This document shows, piece after piece, positions 1-10,424 of a DNA stretch of 64,000 nucleotides; position 1 is the first letter of the stretch, and each line of letters begins with the position of its first letter. Position numbers and translations under genes: made by a program. Below the pieces are notes generated by a model that was not told the DNA's origin, made no database searches, and worked only from the letters and a program-made list of their open reading frames with translations. The stretch comes from Onchocerca lupi. Lineage: Eukaryota; Nematoda; Chromadorea; Rhabditida; Onchocercidae. The stretch covers positions 19,077 to 83,076 of the forward strand of contig JAOVVO010000343.1 in NCBI GenBank assembly GCA_028564675.1, written 5' to 3'.

Positions 1-594
1 TAATCGATTTGTGGCATAGACAGTGGAATCGGTTCAATGGGTGGTCGAACATTTGTCAATTTTATTTCTTCCACATATTTACGTGGTTCGATAATTTTTC
101 AAAGCTGTTCCAGTTCTCTTGATAAAGGATTCTCTGTCTATCTTAGTTTCCGAGGGTTTAATTATCCGTACATCCCCATTCCGGTGGTGGTCGTGCGGTA
201 CCGTGAACGATCGGTAATGGTTTTTCAACCGGAGGCCATAACAGAAGTTTTAGTTAGAACGAGGAGTCATGTACGATCGACATGCTCGAACCGTGCATTC
301 TCAAGTCCAGCTGTACGTCGTTCTGCTCGCATTTTTCGCCCGTTCGTTGATGCCCGTTCTTCCTCAGTTTGATTTATAATTAATCGCTGTTTTCTTTCCA
401 CTGCTCGAATACGAAGACCTAAGTTTGATTTTCTGCGAAGTATTATTTGGATAAACTAAAGCAGATCGATTACACCCAAATTGCTTTCAAAAGTAACTTA
501 TGACTGAACTTGAACTTGAACTCGGAACTGCTTAGTTGAATTGTTAAACTGTTGCTGTGTTGCTTTTGAAAAATCATATATGGTATTAAAAGAT

Positions 595-690
595 GCTAAC
601 CATGTAAATGTTCGTTTGTTGGAAAACTTAAATCTCCGAAAGTTTTTACCTATTGCTTCGAAATCTTGATAGAACGTTGCATACTGAAGA
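595..690 (+). repeat. Helitron terminal module, copy 1
   Basis: The module runs TGTAAATGTTCG, then about 20 variable bases, AAATCTCCGAAAGTTTTT, TTGCTTCGAAAT, and ends near GTTGCAT. The same string order recurs at 3668, 52877 and 55225, and inverted at 1040-1168 and 55055-55172. Confidence 0.65.
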
Positions 691-1039
691 CCACGTTCAT
701 TTGGCAGAAAATAGGCATGGTAAAAGATTCAGTCACTCATTTATTCTTATCCGTCACACCTGTAACAAGTAAAAAAAAAAGTAAATATATCTATGTAAAA
801 CCACGCACTTACTCGATTGCAATGTTGTTTCAAAACTCTAAATCAATCGGACAAGAATTTGAAACGTTGTGTGAAAATGAACAATGCAGGAAGAGGCGTA
901 GCCAATAAGTACAGTCCGCTCATGAAGGCGTGATTAAAAAATTCAGTCCGCTAATATACTTTCATGTCGGACATGACATGTAAAAAAAAATGACATGTAG
1001 GACCTGTCGGACATGACATGTAAAAAAAAATTAAGTATG

Positions 1040-1168
1040 CCTATATAAAAACATGCGCTTATTCGAATGTAAGGTGTGTCAAAAATTTGATAATTTGAAA
1101 TCGGATGAAGAGCTTTCGGAGATTTAAGGCTTATAACGGCGAACATTTACATTTTTGTTTATTTAGAT
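1040..1168 (-). repeat. Helitron terminal module, copy 2 (inverted)
   Basis: Reverse complement of the same module: GCCTATATAAAAACATGCGC at one end, CTTTCGGAGATTTAA in the middle, and GAACATTTACATTTTTGTTTATTTAGAT at the outer end. The outer edge abuts the duplicated rfs-1 sequence. Confidence 0.65.
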
Positions 1169-1244
1169 AATAATGATGATAATGAATAAAGTATAAATAA
1201 GCAAGTAAATAAATAATAATAGTGATGATAATGATAGTCATAAC

Positions 1245-1845
1245 TTAAAAGTAATTAACCTTGTTATTTTTAGGACTGATAACCTGCAAATTAATCCTTG
1301 TGATCTTTGAAACTGATGACATTGAAATCTGGTAATTTACACAGCAAATATTTAAAATCAAGCACTTTGATCCAATGTTTACCAAGTGATGGTTATGACT
1401 CTATCCATGCTAGTAAACAAAATGATTAATTGTCACTGTGGCAGCAACATAGTGTGCTATATAATGGAGCATGGTGATGCTTTCATCCTGAAATTTTCGA
1501 CCTAAATTTGATTTTAAAAAATATAATTGAAAAACTAAAGAAAGATAATCTATTGCTATTCAGCAAATTTTTCATTCGTAATTCATTTTCATGATTTTTT
1601 AGATAAATTCCTCAATATTTTTACATAAAATTTTCACAGAATTTGGGTATAAAATAAGAAAAGTAAAATCAGTTTAGTCAAGTATTAAGACAGTATTTCC
1701 GCAAAATAATATGATCATTATGATATCTCGTGGTTGAATGGACATTTCAGTGAAAAAATCAACCCCCTTCGAAGTATCCCTTAACTGCAAATGCTAATGC
1801 TGCACCAATACTGTCGATTGCAATGAGGACATGATTTTGAATAAC
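1245..1845 (-). pseudogene. Decayed partial copy of rfs-1 (exons 4 and 5)
   Basis: This is a direct-repeat copy of the last two exons of the intact gene at 7188-9447. The Walker B exon copy (about 1845-1760) still reads through as a VLIAIDSIGAALAF-type segment, with Val to Ala and Trp to Lys changes. The last-exon copy (about 1491-1245) still reads INHFVY, then meets an in-frame TAG at 1410-1412 where the intact gene has the Trp codon of VYWRGE. Further indels follow. Exons 1-3 are missing: the copy jumps from sequence matching about 8695 to sequence matching about 9480. It is therefore a truncated pseudogene. Confidence 0.8.
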
Positions 1846-2310
1846 CTTCAAAAGAATTATTGAATATAACATTGTCGAATATTTTTTCCATCAATTTTAA
1901 TAAAAGATGAAATGATGTTCTATTCATCCATCCGTTACCGATGCAATCAATCAGAACGGAAATACTGCATATTTTTGCTTCATATCACAACACATCCAAT
2001 GCACATAATCACAACACATCCAATGCACATAATTATGTCATTATCAGATAATATACGTAAGTAATACTATTACCATTACAATGACGCAATACGTGAATTG
2101 CATCACTCAAATATCTTTTCTTTTATTACCTTCACATCCCGAAAGACTCAAATGATCACGCAGAAACCACTTTAAGATGGCGTAACCAACCAACCACTAC
2201 TACTGCTTCATTTTTATTAACTCAATCTTTTGTTTTGACGAAACCACTCAGCACGCGTCAACTCCTTCAGGAAAACCTTTATTCAAGGTCTTCCATGCAG
2301 TCATCAAGCG

Positions 2311-2482
2311 CCAAGCCTGGAACTCTGAGAGTCAGGACGAGACACTTCTTCCCGCTCTGGAGATGACGCCATGCCACATCATCGCGGCTGCGCTCCGTCG
2401 CAATTTCGCTGATAGCGAAGAAATGCATACTACAGAAATGATTCTGTGAAGTATGATCTCAACTGCCAAATCTTCAATTTCC
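2311..2482 (+). repeat. 172-bp block identical to 8211-8382 (left copy)
   Basis: This GC-richer block starts CCAAGCCTGGAACTC and ends TCTTCAATTTCC. It matches 8211-8382 without a difference over 172 bases, whereas the rfs-1 exon copies next to it are visibly diverged. Similarity at a lower level extends over about 2230-2680. On the plus strand it keeps an open frame ending TTEMIL plus stop in both copies. I do not recognise the product. Confidence 0.8.
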
Positions 2483-2689
2483 ATTACCACTTATTCCTAC
2501 TACAAACGACAAGTGGCTTGTTGTAAAAACTTTTCAAAACCACCCTCTTTCTCTACTATTCACACTGTCTGTTATGATCTCTTCACTTCTTTAGTCGTCT
2601 TGCTCTCATTTCAATCTCTCGCAATGATAGCTCAGTCTCACCAATCGATACATTCACCATTTTGTATAATTTTGAAATTTAGATGACAT

Positions 2690-3165
2690 TTATTTATTAG
2701 TTCTCTTTATCAGAAAAGTCAAAATAAAAACGAATATTTTACTGAAAAAGTAAAACAGGGAATATTTTTATGAATTACTGATATAACAAAATAATCAAGG
2801 GATCTTTGTATTACAGAAATATTTGTGCTTTGTTAATATGCTGCAAACTGTACTATGGTTGACAAGCAGCAAATGAATTCCCTTTATACTAAAATTGATA
2901 TGTTGTAAATTAATTCCTTTTGTGCTATAAGTGAACATGTTATAAATAATTGTCCTAAGTTGACATGGAATAAACAAACCTTAACTATATAAAAAGTTAG
3001 GCTCAATCAGAACAAATCAGTACAAACCGAAATTACTAGAACAAATAAGAAAAATCAGAACGATCAGTACAAGTAATACGATTAGAACGAAGAATAAATT
3101 TTGATCAGATCGAATAGAACGTTCAAAGAAATCCTCAAAAAAGATTCGAGAAACAGGTTTTGTTG
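2690..3165. other. AT-rich insertion in the duplicated segment
   Basis: This stretch has no counterpart in the 7-10 kb copy. From 3003 to 3115 it holds loose repeats of AATCAGAAC / GATCAGTACAA. No coding signal was seen. Confidence 0.4.
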
Positions 3166-5041
3166 TTTTAATATTGAATATTTCATTACTTGAAAATTCG
3201 AAAGAATATTAAGTTAACTAATATTAAGTATATTAGTTAAATACTTAACAATAAGTATATTACTCGAATATTTGAAAATAGGAGTAGATTAAGTCTCATT
3301 TTTCCATTATATTCCGAATTAATAATATCTATAATTATCCACAAATTTTTTAAACAAAAGGCATTTATAAGTGAAGGTATTCTGCTTCCAATAAAATTTT
3401 TCAAGCCTTTTAAGCGATTTGATTAGCTATTTTTATCATTATTTGATGAAGTTCGATGGAATTGTATGTTTGATCAAGTGATACAAACGTCCACCAAATA
3501 GTATTATCCTGTTTGAATACTAATTCATCCAACCTAATTCATCTAATATAAATCAATTATATAATGTACATTATAAAGGTTTTAAATTTTAAAAGCATTT
3601 CATTGCAACAAAGATTATTCATGGAAGAGTTACGAAAATGAGAATTATAGAACCTTTAAAATAAAAATGTAAATGTTCGTAGTGACTCTTCACACAACGT
3701 TACACGTTCTTCACCGACTGTTTTGAAATTTTGAACAACGTTACATGCAAAAAGGCGCGTGTTTTTATATAGATATACCTACTTTTTTTTTTATTTGTCT
3801 CACCAATAACAAGCAAAGAAATGAGCGGACTGACTATTTTATAATATAAATATGATGAAAGAATCAAAATATTCTGTACAATAGAAAAGTAGGAAAACTA
3901 AAATTAGAGACCATCATTAAACAAAACATCAAACAAAATAACATGTTTTCATTAAAATATCCTTGCAACTAATAAATCAAACGCCTATTAGCAATATGAT
4001 AAAATTATTAGCATCAATCGGAGCTTCAACATGAACCTTAGATAACTAACTAAACATGAAAAAAATAAACAGAAAACTTAACTAAAAAGTACAAACTTCT
4101 ACTATTATTTTTCTCAGTCAAATGAATCATTTATTCACATCTCATTCTTTAGTGTGATACAGAAGCCTTTGTTCCCTCAGTTTCTGATCTGCTAAAACTT
4201 GTGTGCATTGTCTAAATCTTGTAAATCATGTTAACTATCTGGTATATTATAAGGACTAAAAATTGTATGCACTGTCAGAAAAGTCCGAAAATTGTAACCA
4301 AGGAGCATTAGAATTCAAAAAGCGTGGTAAACATGTTTCTTTCCGAAACACTAAAACAAAAGGAAAAACATGTTTCAAACGAAAACGGTAATCATGTTCA
4401 ACACTAAAAGGGGAAATTTATTTCATAACAAAGGATAAACATGTTTCCCGAAATGAAAGACATGATTGCTGCCAGAATGCTCGGATTAACAGGAAAACAA
4501 GGCGAGATCGACCACTCAAGAGGCGACAATTTGGAAATCAGGAAAGAAAGAGGAGTTCCGGATGGATGTATAAGGATCGGACTTCGGAGAAGAATGATTC
4601 TGGTCTACACATTCTTGTTTACGTTTTTTGATTACAAATTCTTGGCTACACATATTAGCTTTTACAATCAATAGTTCTGCAACAATCGACAGTTTCAACA
4701 ACAATCAATCGGGGTTGTCTTCGACGACTATTCTGTTTTATTAGCAACAAAGGAAGAATAATCTCGTGATCAATTATCTTGGATATTTTTCATTGTTTGT
4801 ATTATACAGGAAATGTCTTCCATTTATCAATAAAACCTTTTCTCAGCAAAGATTCGTTTGTGCTCTAAACCAAGCCAACTTTCCCGACATATACTTCCAA
4901 AATTTGTATCTATCTCTTATCTTCTGTTCTTTTATTCTTTGTATAAATAACATATTTAAGTCACATTTTGTTGAGGATTATCGATGTAAGGAGCTTCTAG
5001 CAGTCGCCAGATCAGTGGTTACTCAGATTGTCACTTAGTCC

Positions 5042-5114
5042 GAGCGATCACTGAGTAATCTGTAAATAACCACCCCCTTAGGGTGGTTATTTACAGATTA
5101 CTCAGTGATCGCTC
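5042..5114. repeat. Perfect 34-bp inverted repeat with 5-base loop
   Basis: The left arm (5042-5075) begins GAGCGATCACTGAGTAATC. The right arm (5081-5114) is its exact reverse complement. The loop is CCTTA. It lies inside the Helitron-like insertion. The transcript would form a 34-bp hairpin without mismatches. Confidence 0.9.
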
Positions 5115-5260
5115 AGATGATTAGCGGTCGCTCACATTGATACTCAAAGATTGTTCAGTGGTTATTCAGATGGCTACTCAGTGATTACTTAATAATTACT
5201 CAGTGATTACATTCATAGGTAGTTTAGTTACTCAGCAGTTGCTCAAGAATTTAAGACATT
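5100..5260 (+). repeat. Degenerate CTCAGTGAT(T/C) repeats
   Basis: Roughly eight imperfect copies of a 10-20 bp unit around ACTCAGTGATTACT follow the palindrome (for example near 5100, 5149, 5178, 5198, 5232). The palindrome arms contain the same unit, so the hairpin probably arose from an inverted pair of these repeats. Confidence 0.6.
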
Positions 5261-5329
5261 TTGTCTCACCATGTTTCATAGGTAAAAGTAAGTGCGCGAA
5301 CTGAATTTATTGATCACGCCTATTTTCTG

Positions 5330-5440
5330 CATTGTTCATTTTTACAGAACTTTTCAATTTCTACATCGACTGATTTGGAATTTCGCTAAAAAGTTGCATT
5401 CGAATAGGCGCGCGTTTCTATATAGATAAGGCGCGTGTTT
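5330..5440 (+). repeat. Helitron terminal module, internal copy
   Basis: This has the same order of strings as the other modules: a TTCATTTTTACAG-type start, CATCGACTGATTTGGAATTTC, GTTGCATTCGAATAGGCGCG, TATATAGATA. It is followed by a second GGCGCGTGTTT. It sits at the 3' end of the 3661-5494 insertion. Confidence 0.5.
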
Positions 5441-5559
5441 AAGGACTTTCGGACTAGCTGGAGTCGGTAAAACGAAGTGGCCGAGTACAGCTAGTTTTCT
5501 ATAATATGCAACAGTAGACACTGAAAACTTCACCTATTCTTATATAAATTTAGAAATCT

Positions 5560-7187
5560 AAGCTTTTACGAGAATGGAGTAAACTAATTTTATACAAGAA
5601 AATTTAATTGAGATTTTTTATTTCTTAATGAACACTTCGAAACAAGATAAGGAAACTATCATAAATATTGTGAAATTGTTTCAAGCTTGAATTTACGAGT
5701 ATATAGCTTGCGTTAATCAAAAAATTAATTATTCACAGATAAAACAATCAACAATTATATGACGTAATACAGTACAAATTGAGAAGACGTAGCCAATATA
5801 AAATTTCAAAATGGTAAACAATGGTAGATATAATATACTTGAAAGATATTGGATGATTGTTTGTTTGAAGCTGCAATTACAAGTTATTCATTCTATGCAT
5901 AGATTTGCTGGATAGTATTCCAATTTTGCGTGATCACTGCTTCTGTATACTGTGTTTGCACCATGTCCCATTCATCGGTAAGTGAATCGATGCCTTTATT
6001 CGAAATTTTATAAAATACTTTGTTGTTGACTATCTGAAAAATTTTGTTTTATGCTGATAAATTAAAGTCGAAAGTCTTATTATTTAAAAATTTCCTACTT
6101 ATTATTAAAAAAAAAAAAAGCGGGTATTATTTCAAATTTAACAATTTGTATTTTTTTAAAAAATTTAAAAAAAAATGAGGTAAACTAATTAAGAAGTACA
6201 ACTCAGTAACAAACTTAATCATTAGTTAGCTACTCTATCTTTCTGATCTTATTTATGTTATACGTTATCTAATCATCTTTAAAAATAATTTATTGAAACA
6301 ATACAACATTCTTATTCGATATTAAAGAATATACGGAGACGATAATCTTAGTCACTTATTAACAAAATTTATTGTTAAACTTTCGATAAATATCGTAGAA
6401 GTTGTAATATTGATAGCTTACAAATAGTAATAGCCATTGAGAAATTAAAAAAGCATTGGAAGTTATTATTATTGATATGTTTTTCGAAAATCATAAAGGA
6501 AGGTTAAAAATTATTAAGAGGAACAGACAACTGCTTATTTCTAAATACTGAGTGATAAGTAAGCATTATAAACAATCACATCGTAAGGCAAAAGATACTA
6601 TAAAAATTTAGCAAAACTTATGAAACGAACTTAAAATGTATTAAAATAATGTTAGAATGTTCGAAAATGTTAGAATAACCGATCAAATAATGAAATTAAA
6701 AAATAGTGATGCAAATTAAATAAAGAAATAAAATTAAAATAAGAAGTCGGTATAATGGATTATACCAAATTTGATAATTATGATAGATCGTATGAAAAAA
6801 AAATAGATGGATCATGATTTAAAAAAAAAAAAAATTACTAATAAATTTTGGGATAACTGAACAATTTATACAACTACTGTTAACAGTTCCATAAATTAGT
6901 TAAAATGATAAGCAAAGGATAGCTTTGATTATGAAAGATAAAAATAACGATAATAAACTTCGAAAGTACCAAATAATAATTTATATTTACCTGAAATAAT
7001 TGAAATGTAATAGGAATGATTGTCAATAAAATAAATTCTGGTGCAAAATATTTCGTGGCTATGCAAATGACATGTTGAATCAGTAATAATAGTAATGATT
7101 ACTATTACTATTAATAATAATGATAATAAATAAAATATAAATAAACAAGTGAATAAATAATAATGATGATGATAATGATAGTAATAC
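5560..7187. other. AT-rich intergenic stretch downstream of rfs-1
   Basis: No reading frame with coding character, RNA gene or recognisable repeat was seen. Poly-A/T tracts are frequent (for example 6108-6119 and 6821-6833). Confidence 0.5.
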
Positions 7188-8580
7188 TTAAAAGTAATTA
7201 ACCTTGTGATTCTTGGGACTGATCAATTGCATATAATAATTGGAATCTGATAATTTACACAGCAAATATCTAAAATCAACTGCTTTGATCCAACGTTTAC
7301 CAAGTGATGGTGATGGCTCTCCGCGCCAGTAAACAAAATGATTTGTTGTTACAATAGCACAACCACGGTTTGCTATATAATGCAGCTTAGCGATAATTTC
7401 ATCTTGAATTTTTCGACCTAAATTTGATATTAAAAAATACAATTAAAAAACAGAAGAAAGATAATTTACCGCTAGGCTTTCATTCTTGATTCATTTTCAG
7501 GATTTTCCAGACAAATTTCCAAATATTTCTAAGTGAAATTACCATAAAATTCGAATCTCAAAGCTAATATAAAATACAAGAAACTAAAATCAATTTAGTC
7601 AAGCATTAAGACAATATTTCCGTAAAATAATATGATCTCTATGATGTCTCATGGTTGAATGAACATTCAGTGAAAAAATCAACTTCCTTCAAAGTATCCC
7701 CAAGCTGTAAATGCTAATGCTGCACCAATACTGTCGATTACAATGAGGACAAGATTTTGAATAGCCTTCAAAAGAATTACTGAATTATAACAACATTTAC
7801 CGAATATTTTTGCCACCGATTTTAATAAAAGATGAAATGATGTCTTATTCATTCATCCCTTATCGATACAATCAGTCGGATATGGCAAGTCAAATATTTT
7901 TGCTGCATATTTTGCTTTATGCTTTATGTCGCACATAATTACGTCATTACCAGCATAATACGCATGAGTTACATACCACTAACACAGAGATGCAACACGT
8001 GAATTACATATCACTGAAACATTCTTCCTCTCATCCCCTCATCTCTCCAAAGACTTCAGATGACTTACGTAGACCACGCTGGCGTAACAAGTCAACCTTT
8101 ACTAGTGCTTCAACTTTGCTCTTCCACCTCTTTCTTGATGAAACCGCTCAGCACGCGTCAACTCCTTCAGGAAAACCTTTATTCAAGGTTCTCCATGCAG
8201 TCATCAAGTACCAAGCCTGGAACTCTGAGAGTCAGGACGAGACACTTCTTCCCGCTCTGGAGATGACGCCATGCCACATCATCGCGGCTGCGCTCCGTCG
8301 CAATTTCGCTGATAGCGAAGAAATGCATACTACAGAAATGATTCTGTGAAGTATGATCTCAACTGCCAAATCTTCAATTTCCGTTACCACTTATTCCTAC
8401 TACAAACGACAAGTGGCTTGTTGCACAAACTTTTCAAAACCACTCTCTTCCTCTACTATTCACACTGTCTGTTATGATCTCTTCACCTCTTTAGTCGTCT
8501 TCCTCTCATTCCAATCTCTCGCAGTGATGGCTCAGTCTCACCAGTCGATATATTCGTCATTTTCATATGAATAATTTTGT
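7085..8580. repeat. Duplicated segment, right (parental) copy
   Basis: Counterpart of 1170-2690. This copy carries the intact exons 4 and 5 of rfs-1, so it is taken as the parent. Further blocks of the same duplication lie at 8595-8695, 9480-9765 and 9775-9860. Confidence 0.75.
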
Positions 8581-9447
8581 CAAATTCGAAATAATATTAT
8601 GCATTTTATTGTTTGAATATTTGAAATGGTATTAAGTATTTGATTAGTTGAATATTTTAAGCAATATCAAATACTTGATTACTTGAATATTTGAAAGCAC
8701 AGTCCGAAGATCTTTTTCATCGTAAGTTCGTGCTATAAATACTCGTTTAAGCATTCTTTCTGCTTTATTTTCATCCTCAAAATTTAAATCATTCTATTAA
8801 ATTTGTATTTACTGCGTCATATTGTTTATTAATCAGAAAACGCAAAGCGCCATGAAGCAAATTATTGAATATTGTCTGAATTTCTCCCATTGAAGACAAG
8901 AAGGAAATATTAATAAAAATAAATAATGTTAATAAAAAATGTTCAGCTTTGCAGTGAAACAATTTAAGCCAATCAATAATCCCTATCAATTTCAAGATAA
9001 ATTACCTGGACACCACGGGATTTCAGCATTTGCAGCAAACGACTACTGCGAAAACTACCGTTTGTGTCGATATAAACGATTTTGCTTTGTAACTTTTCAT
9101 CATCGATTAAGTGATTAGCTATGAGTGAAAGACATAACTGAAATCACGTGAATGCATCTTATTAAAATAAAATTAAGATTTTCAAAATTCAAGAAAAATT
9201 TTCTCTTTGCTAAAGCAATCTATCAGAACAAAAATACAATTTTATGTTCATAAAGTATCGTCTTCACCTGTGTCTTTCCGGAAGCAATGTTACCAACAAA
9301 TTCGGTAAGTTTACCCTTAGCAATACCGCCGTTGAGATAAATATCAATATTCGAACAACCAGTTTTATGTAGGAGCCACGATGCCCCAAGTCTTAGGAAT
9401 AAATCAAGTCCTGTTTCTTCTTCATATTCCGGGCCGTCAATATCCAT
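7188..9447 (-). CDS. rfs-1: RAD-51 paralog (RFS-1 / RAD51D-like), five exons
   Basis: A recombination mediator of the RecA/RAD51 superfamily. RAD51 paralogs help load or remodel RAD-51 filaments during repair and at stalled forks. Exons read 9447-9268, 9137-9006, 8875-8813, 7765-7684 and 7417-7188, all phase-consistent, giving about 228 residues. Walker A is GNIASGKT at the end of exon 1. IVYIDTNGSF lies in exon 2. Walker B, LVLIVIDS, is in exon 4. Exon 5 has IVTTNH followed by PSLGKRW, as in RAD51D. The ATG follows a TTTCTAG acceptor by six bases, which suggests trans-splicing. Exon 3's 3' end and exon 4's acceptor are the least certain boundaries. The exon 3-4 intron holds the 172-bp conserved block. 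mob-4 lies upstream on the same strand. Confidence 0.85.
8211..8382 (+). repeat. 172-bp block identical to 2311-2482 (right copy)
   Basis: It lies in the intron between rfs-1 exons 3 and 4, antisense to that gene. An open plus-strand frame (7990-8349, 119 codons) runs through it and ends at the same stop as in the left copy. Its GC content is clearly higher than that of the surrounding intron. Confidence 0.8.
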
Positions 9448-10424
9448 AATTACCTAGAAATTCCTCAAATAAAAGACACCAGTGAAAACATCCTTCGGCT
9501 TCAAATAAAATTTTCCAAGTCTATTAAATCGACTCTATCAACTACTTTCATTATCATTTGATCAAATTCGACAGAATTGACTATTTAATTACCACTTTAT
9601 TAAATAGTCGTCCACTTACTGGAATTATCCATACTGGCTGATCTAACCCACCTAACACGAATCAATTAGGTAATGAAATGCTAACCATACAAAAATTTCA
9701 AATTTCGAAAGCATTTTATTGCAACAAAAATCATTCTGGAAAAGTATGAAAATGAGAATGTACAATTCTGTGTAGAATTTTCTATAATATGCAACAATGA
9801 AATAATGAGTAGTTTCACTTTTTTCTTATATAAATTCAGAGAAATGAAAGTATTCTTCATATAAAATGAAATGTTTTACTCGTAAGTGAAAAAAAAAATT
9901 TTAAATAGATAACAAAAATCATAGAAAAAAACATTAGAAAAGTGGTCAAAGACTGAATCTGCAACTTTTCTATAGGTTTTGAAAAATAATCGAAGTCTAC
10001 AAATAATGTTGATTTGATAACAATAAATGAATAATAACAATTCTTGAAGATTTGAAGAGAAAAAACGAATTAAGACATACAATAATTCAAATAGAATCTT
10101 CTAAAAGAATATCCTAAAACAACATAGAAAATTTATTGCTGTTTTCCTCGATCCGTTTACTATGGAACTGTACTATAATGCAAATTCCGAATATACGTAA
10201 TATTAAGAAATTTGGTAAAAGCAGAGAATTTCGATACGACTTAATTTTCTTTTTAAATAAAAAAAAATTATAAATTTCAATTTACAGCCAAGAAATAAAC
10301 AAATGGAAGAATGACATACAAGATAAACAAATAGCATCAACAAGTCCAGGAAAAAAAAAATAAGCTAAAGTTGATTCCTTACACTTTAATTAACAAAGAA
10401 AAAAAAAATACATTTCATTTCACA
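9448..10424. other. Intergenic between mob-4 and rfs-1
   Basis: 9480-9860 matches the decayed copy at 3360-3660 and 5495-5560. The rest is AT-rich without visible signals apart from the rfs-1 acceptor. The spacing of about 1 kb is long for a compact nematode operon but possible in an AT-rich genome. Confidence 0.5.

Larger units (their letters stand above)
1..1168 (-). mobile_element. Decayed Helitron-like element, 5' part
   Basis: Read on the minus strand, about 440 down to 250 encodes a degenerate basic stretch (Arg-rich, of the form RRIR.V...RR..., then RA.R.TAGLENAR). It aligns base by base with the N-terminal region of the Helitron remnant at about 53850-54010. The right edge (1040-1168) is a terminal module shared with five other places in the window. 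A sub-repeat of the form GTCGGACATGACATGTAAAA occurs twice near 965-1030. Stops and frameshifts are frequent, so this is a fossil. The element continues past the left edge of the window. Confidence 0.6.
1170..2690. repeat. Duplicated segment, left copy (matches about 7085-8580)
   Basis: The left copy of a direct duplication carries the end of rfs-1 and its neighbouring intron. Matches continue at 3165-3290 (to 8595-8695), 3360-3660 (to 9480-9765) and 5495-5560 (to 9775-9860). A 24-bp tandem duplication at 1984-2031 (unit begins ATCACAACACATCC) is present only in this copy. Confidence 0.75.
3661..5494 (+). mobile_element. Non-autonomous Helitron-like insertion
   Basis: The left edge carries the shared terminal module (AAATGTAAATGTTCG ... 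TATAGATATACCTACTTT). The right edge ends CAGCTAG, the 3' CTAG expected for a Helitron, with ACTAGCTG/CAGCTAGT as an inverted pair. The flanks are contiguous in the paralogous copy at about 9765-9780, which serves as an empty site. Around 4680-4800 the sequence resembles the interior of the element at 54.7 kb (GACAAAGGAAAGAATAA-type string). No intact protein is encoded. Confidence 0.65.

Noticed and set aside
37..372. 111-codon plus-strand open frame at the left edge
   Set aside because: It is the antisense of the Helitron fossil coding region, which aligns on the minus strand with 53850-54010.
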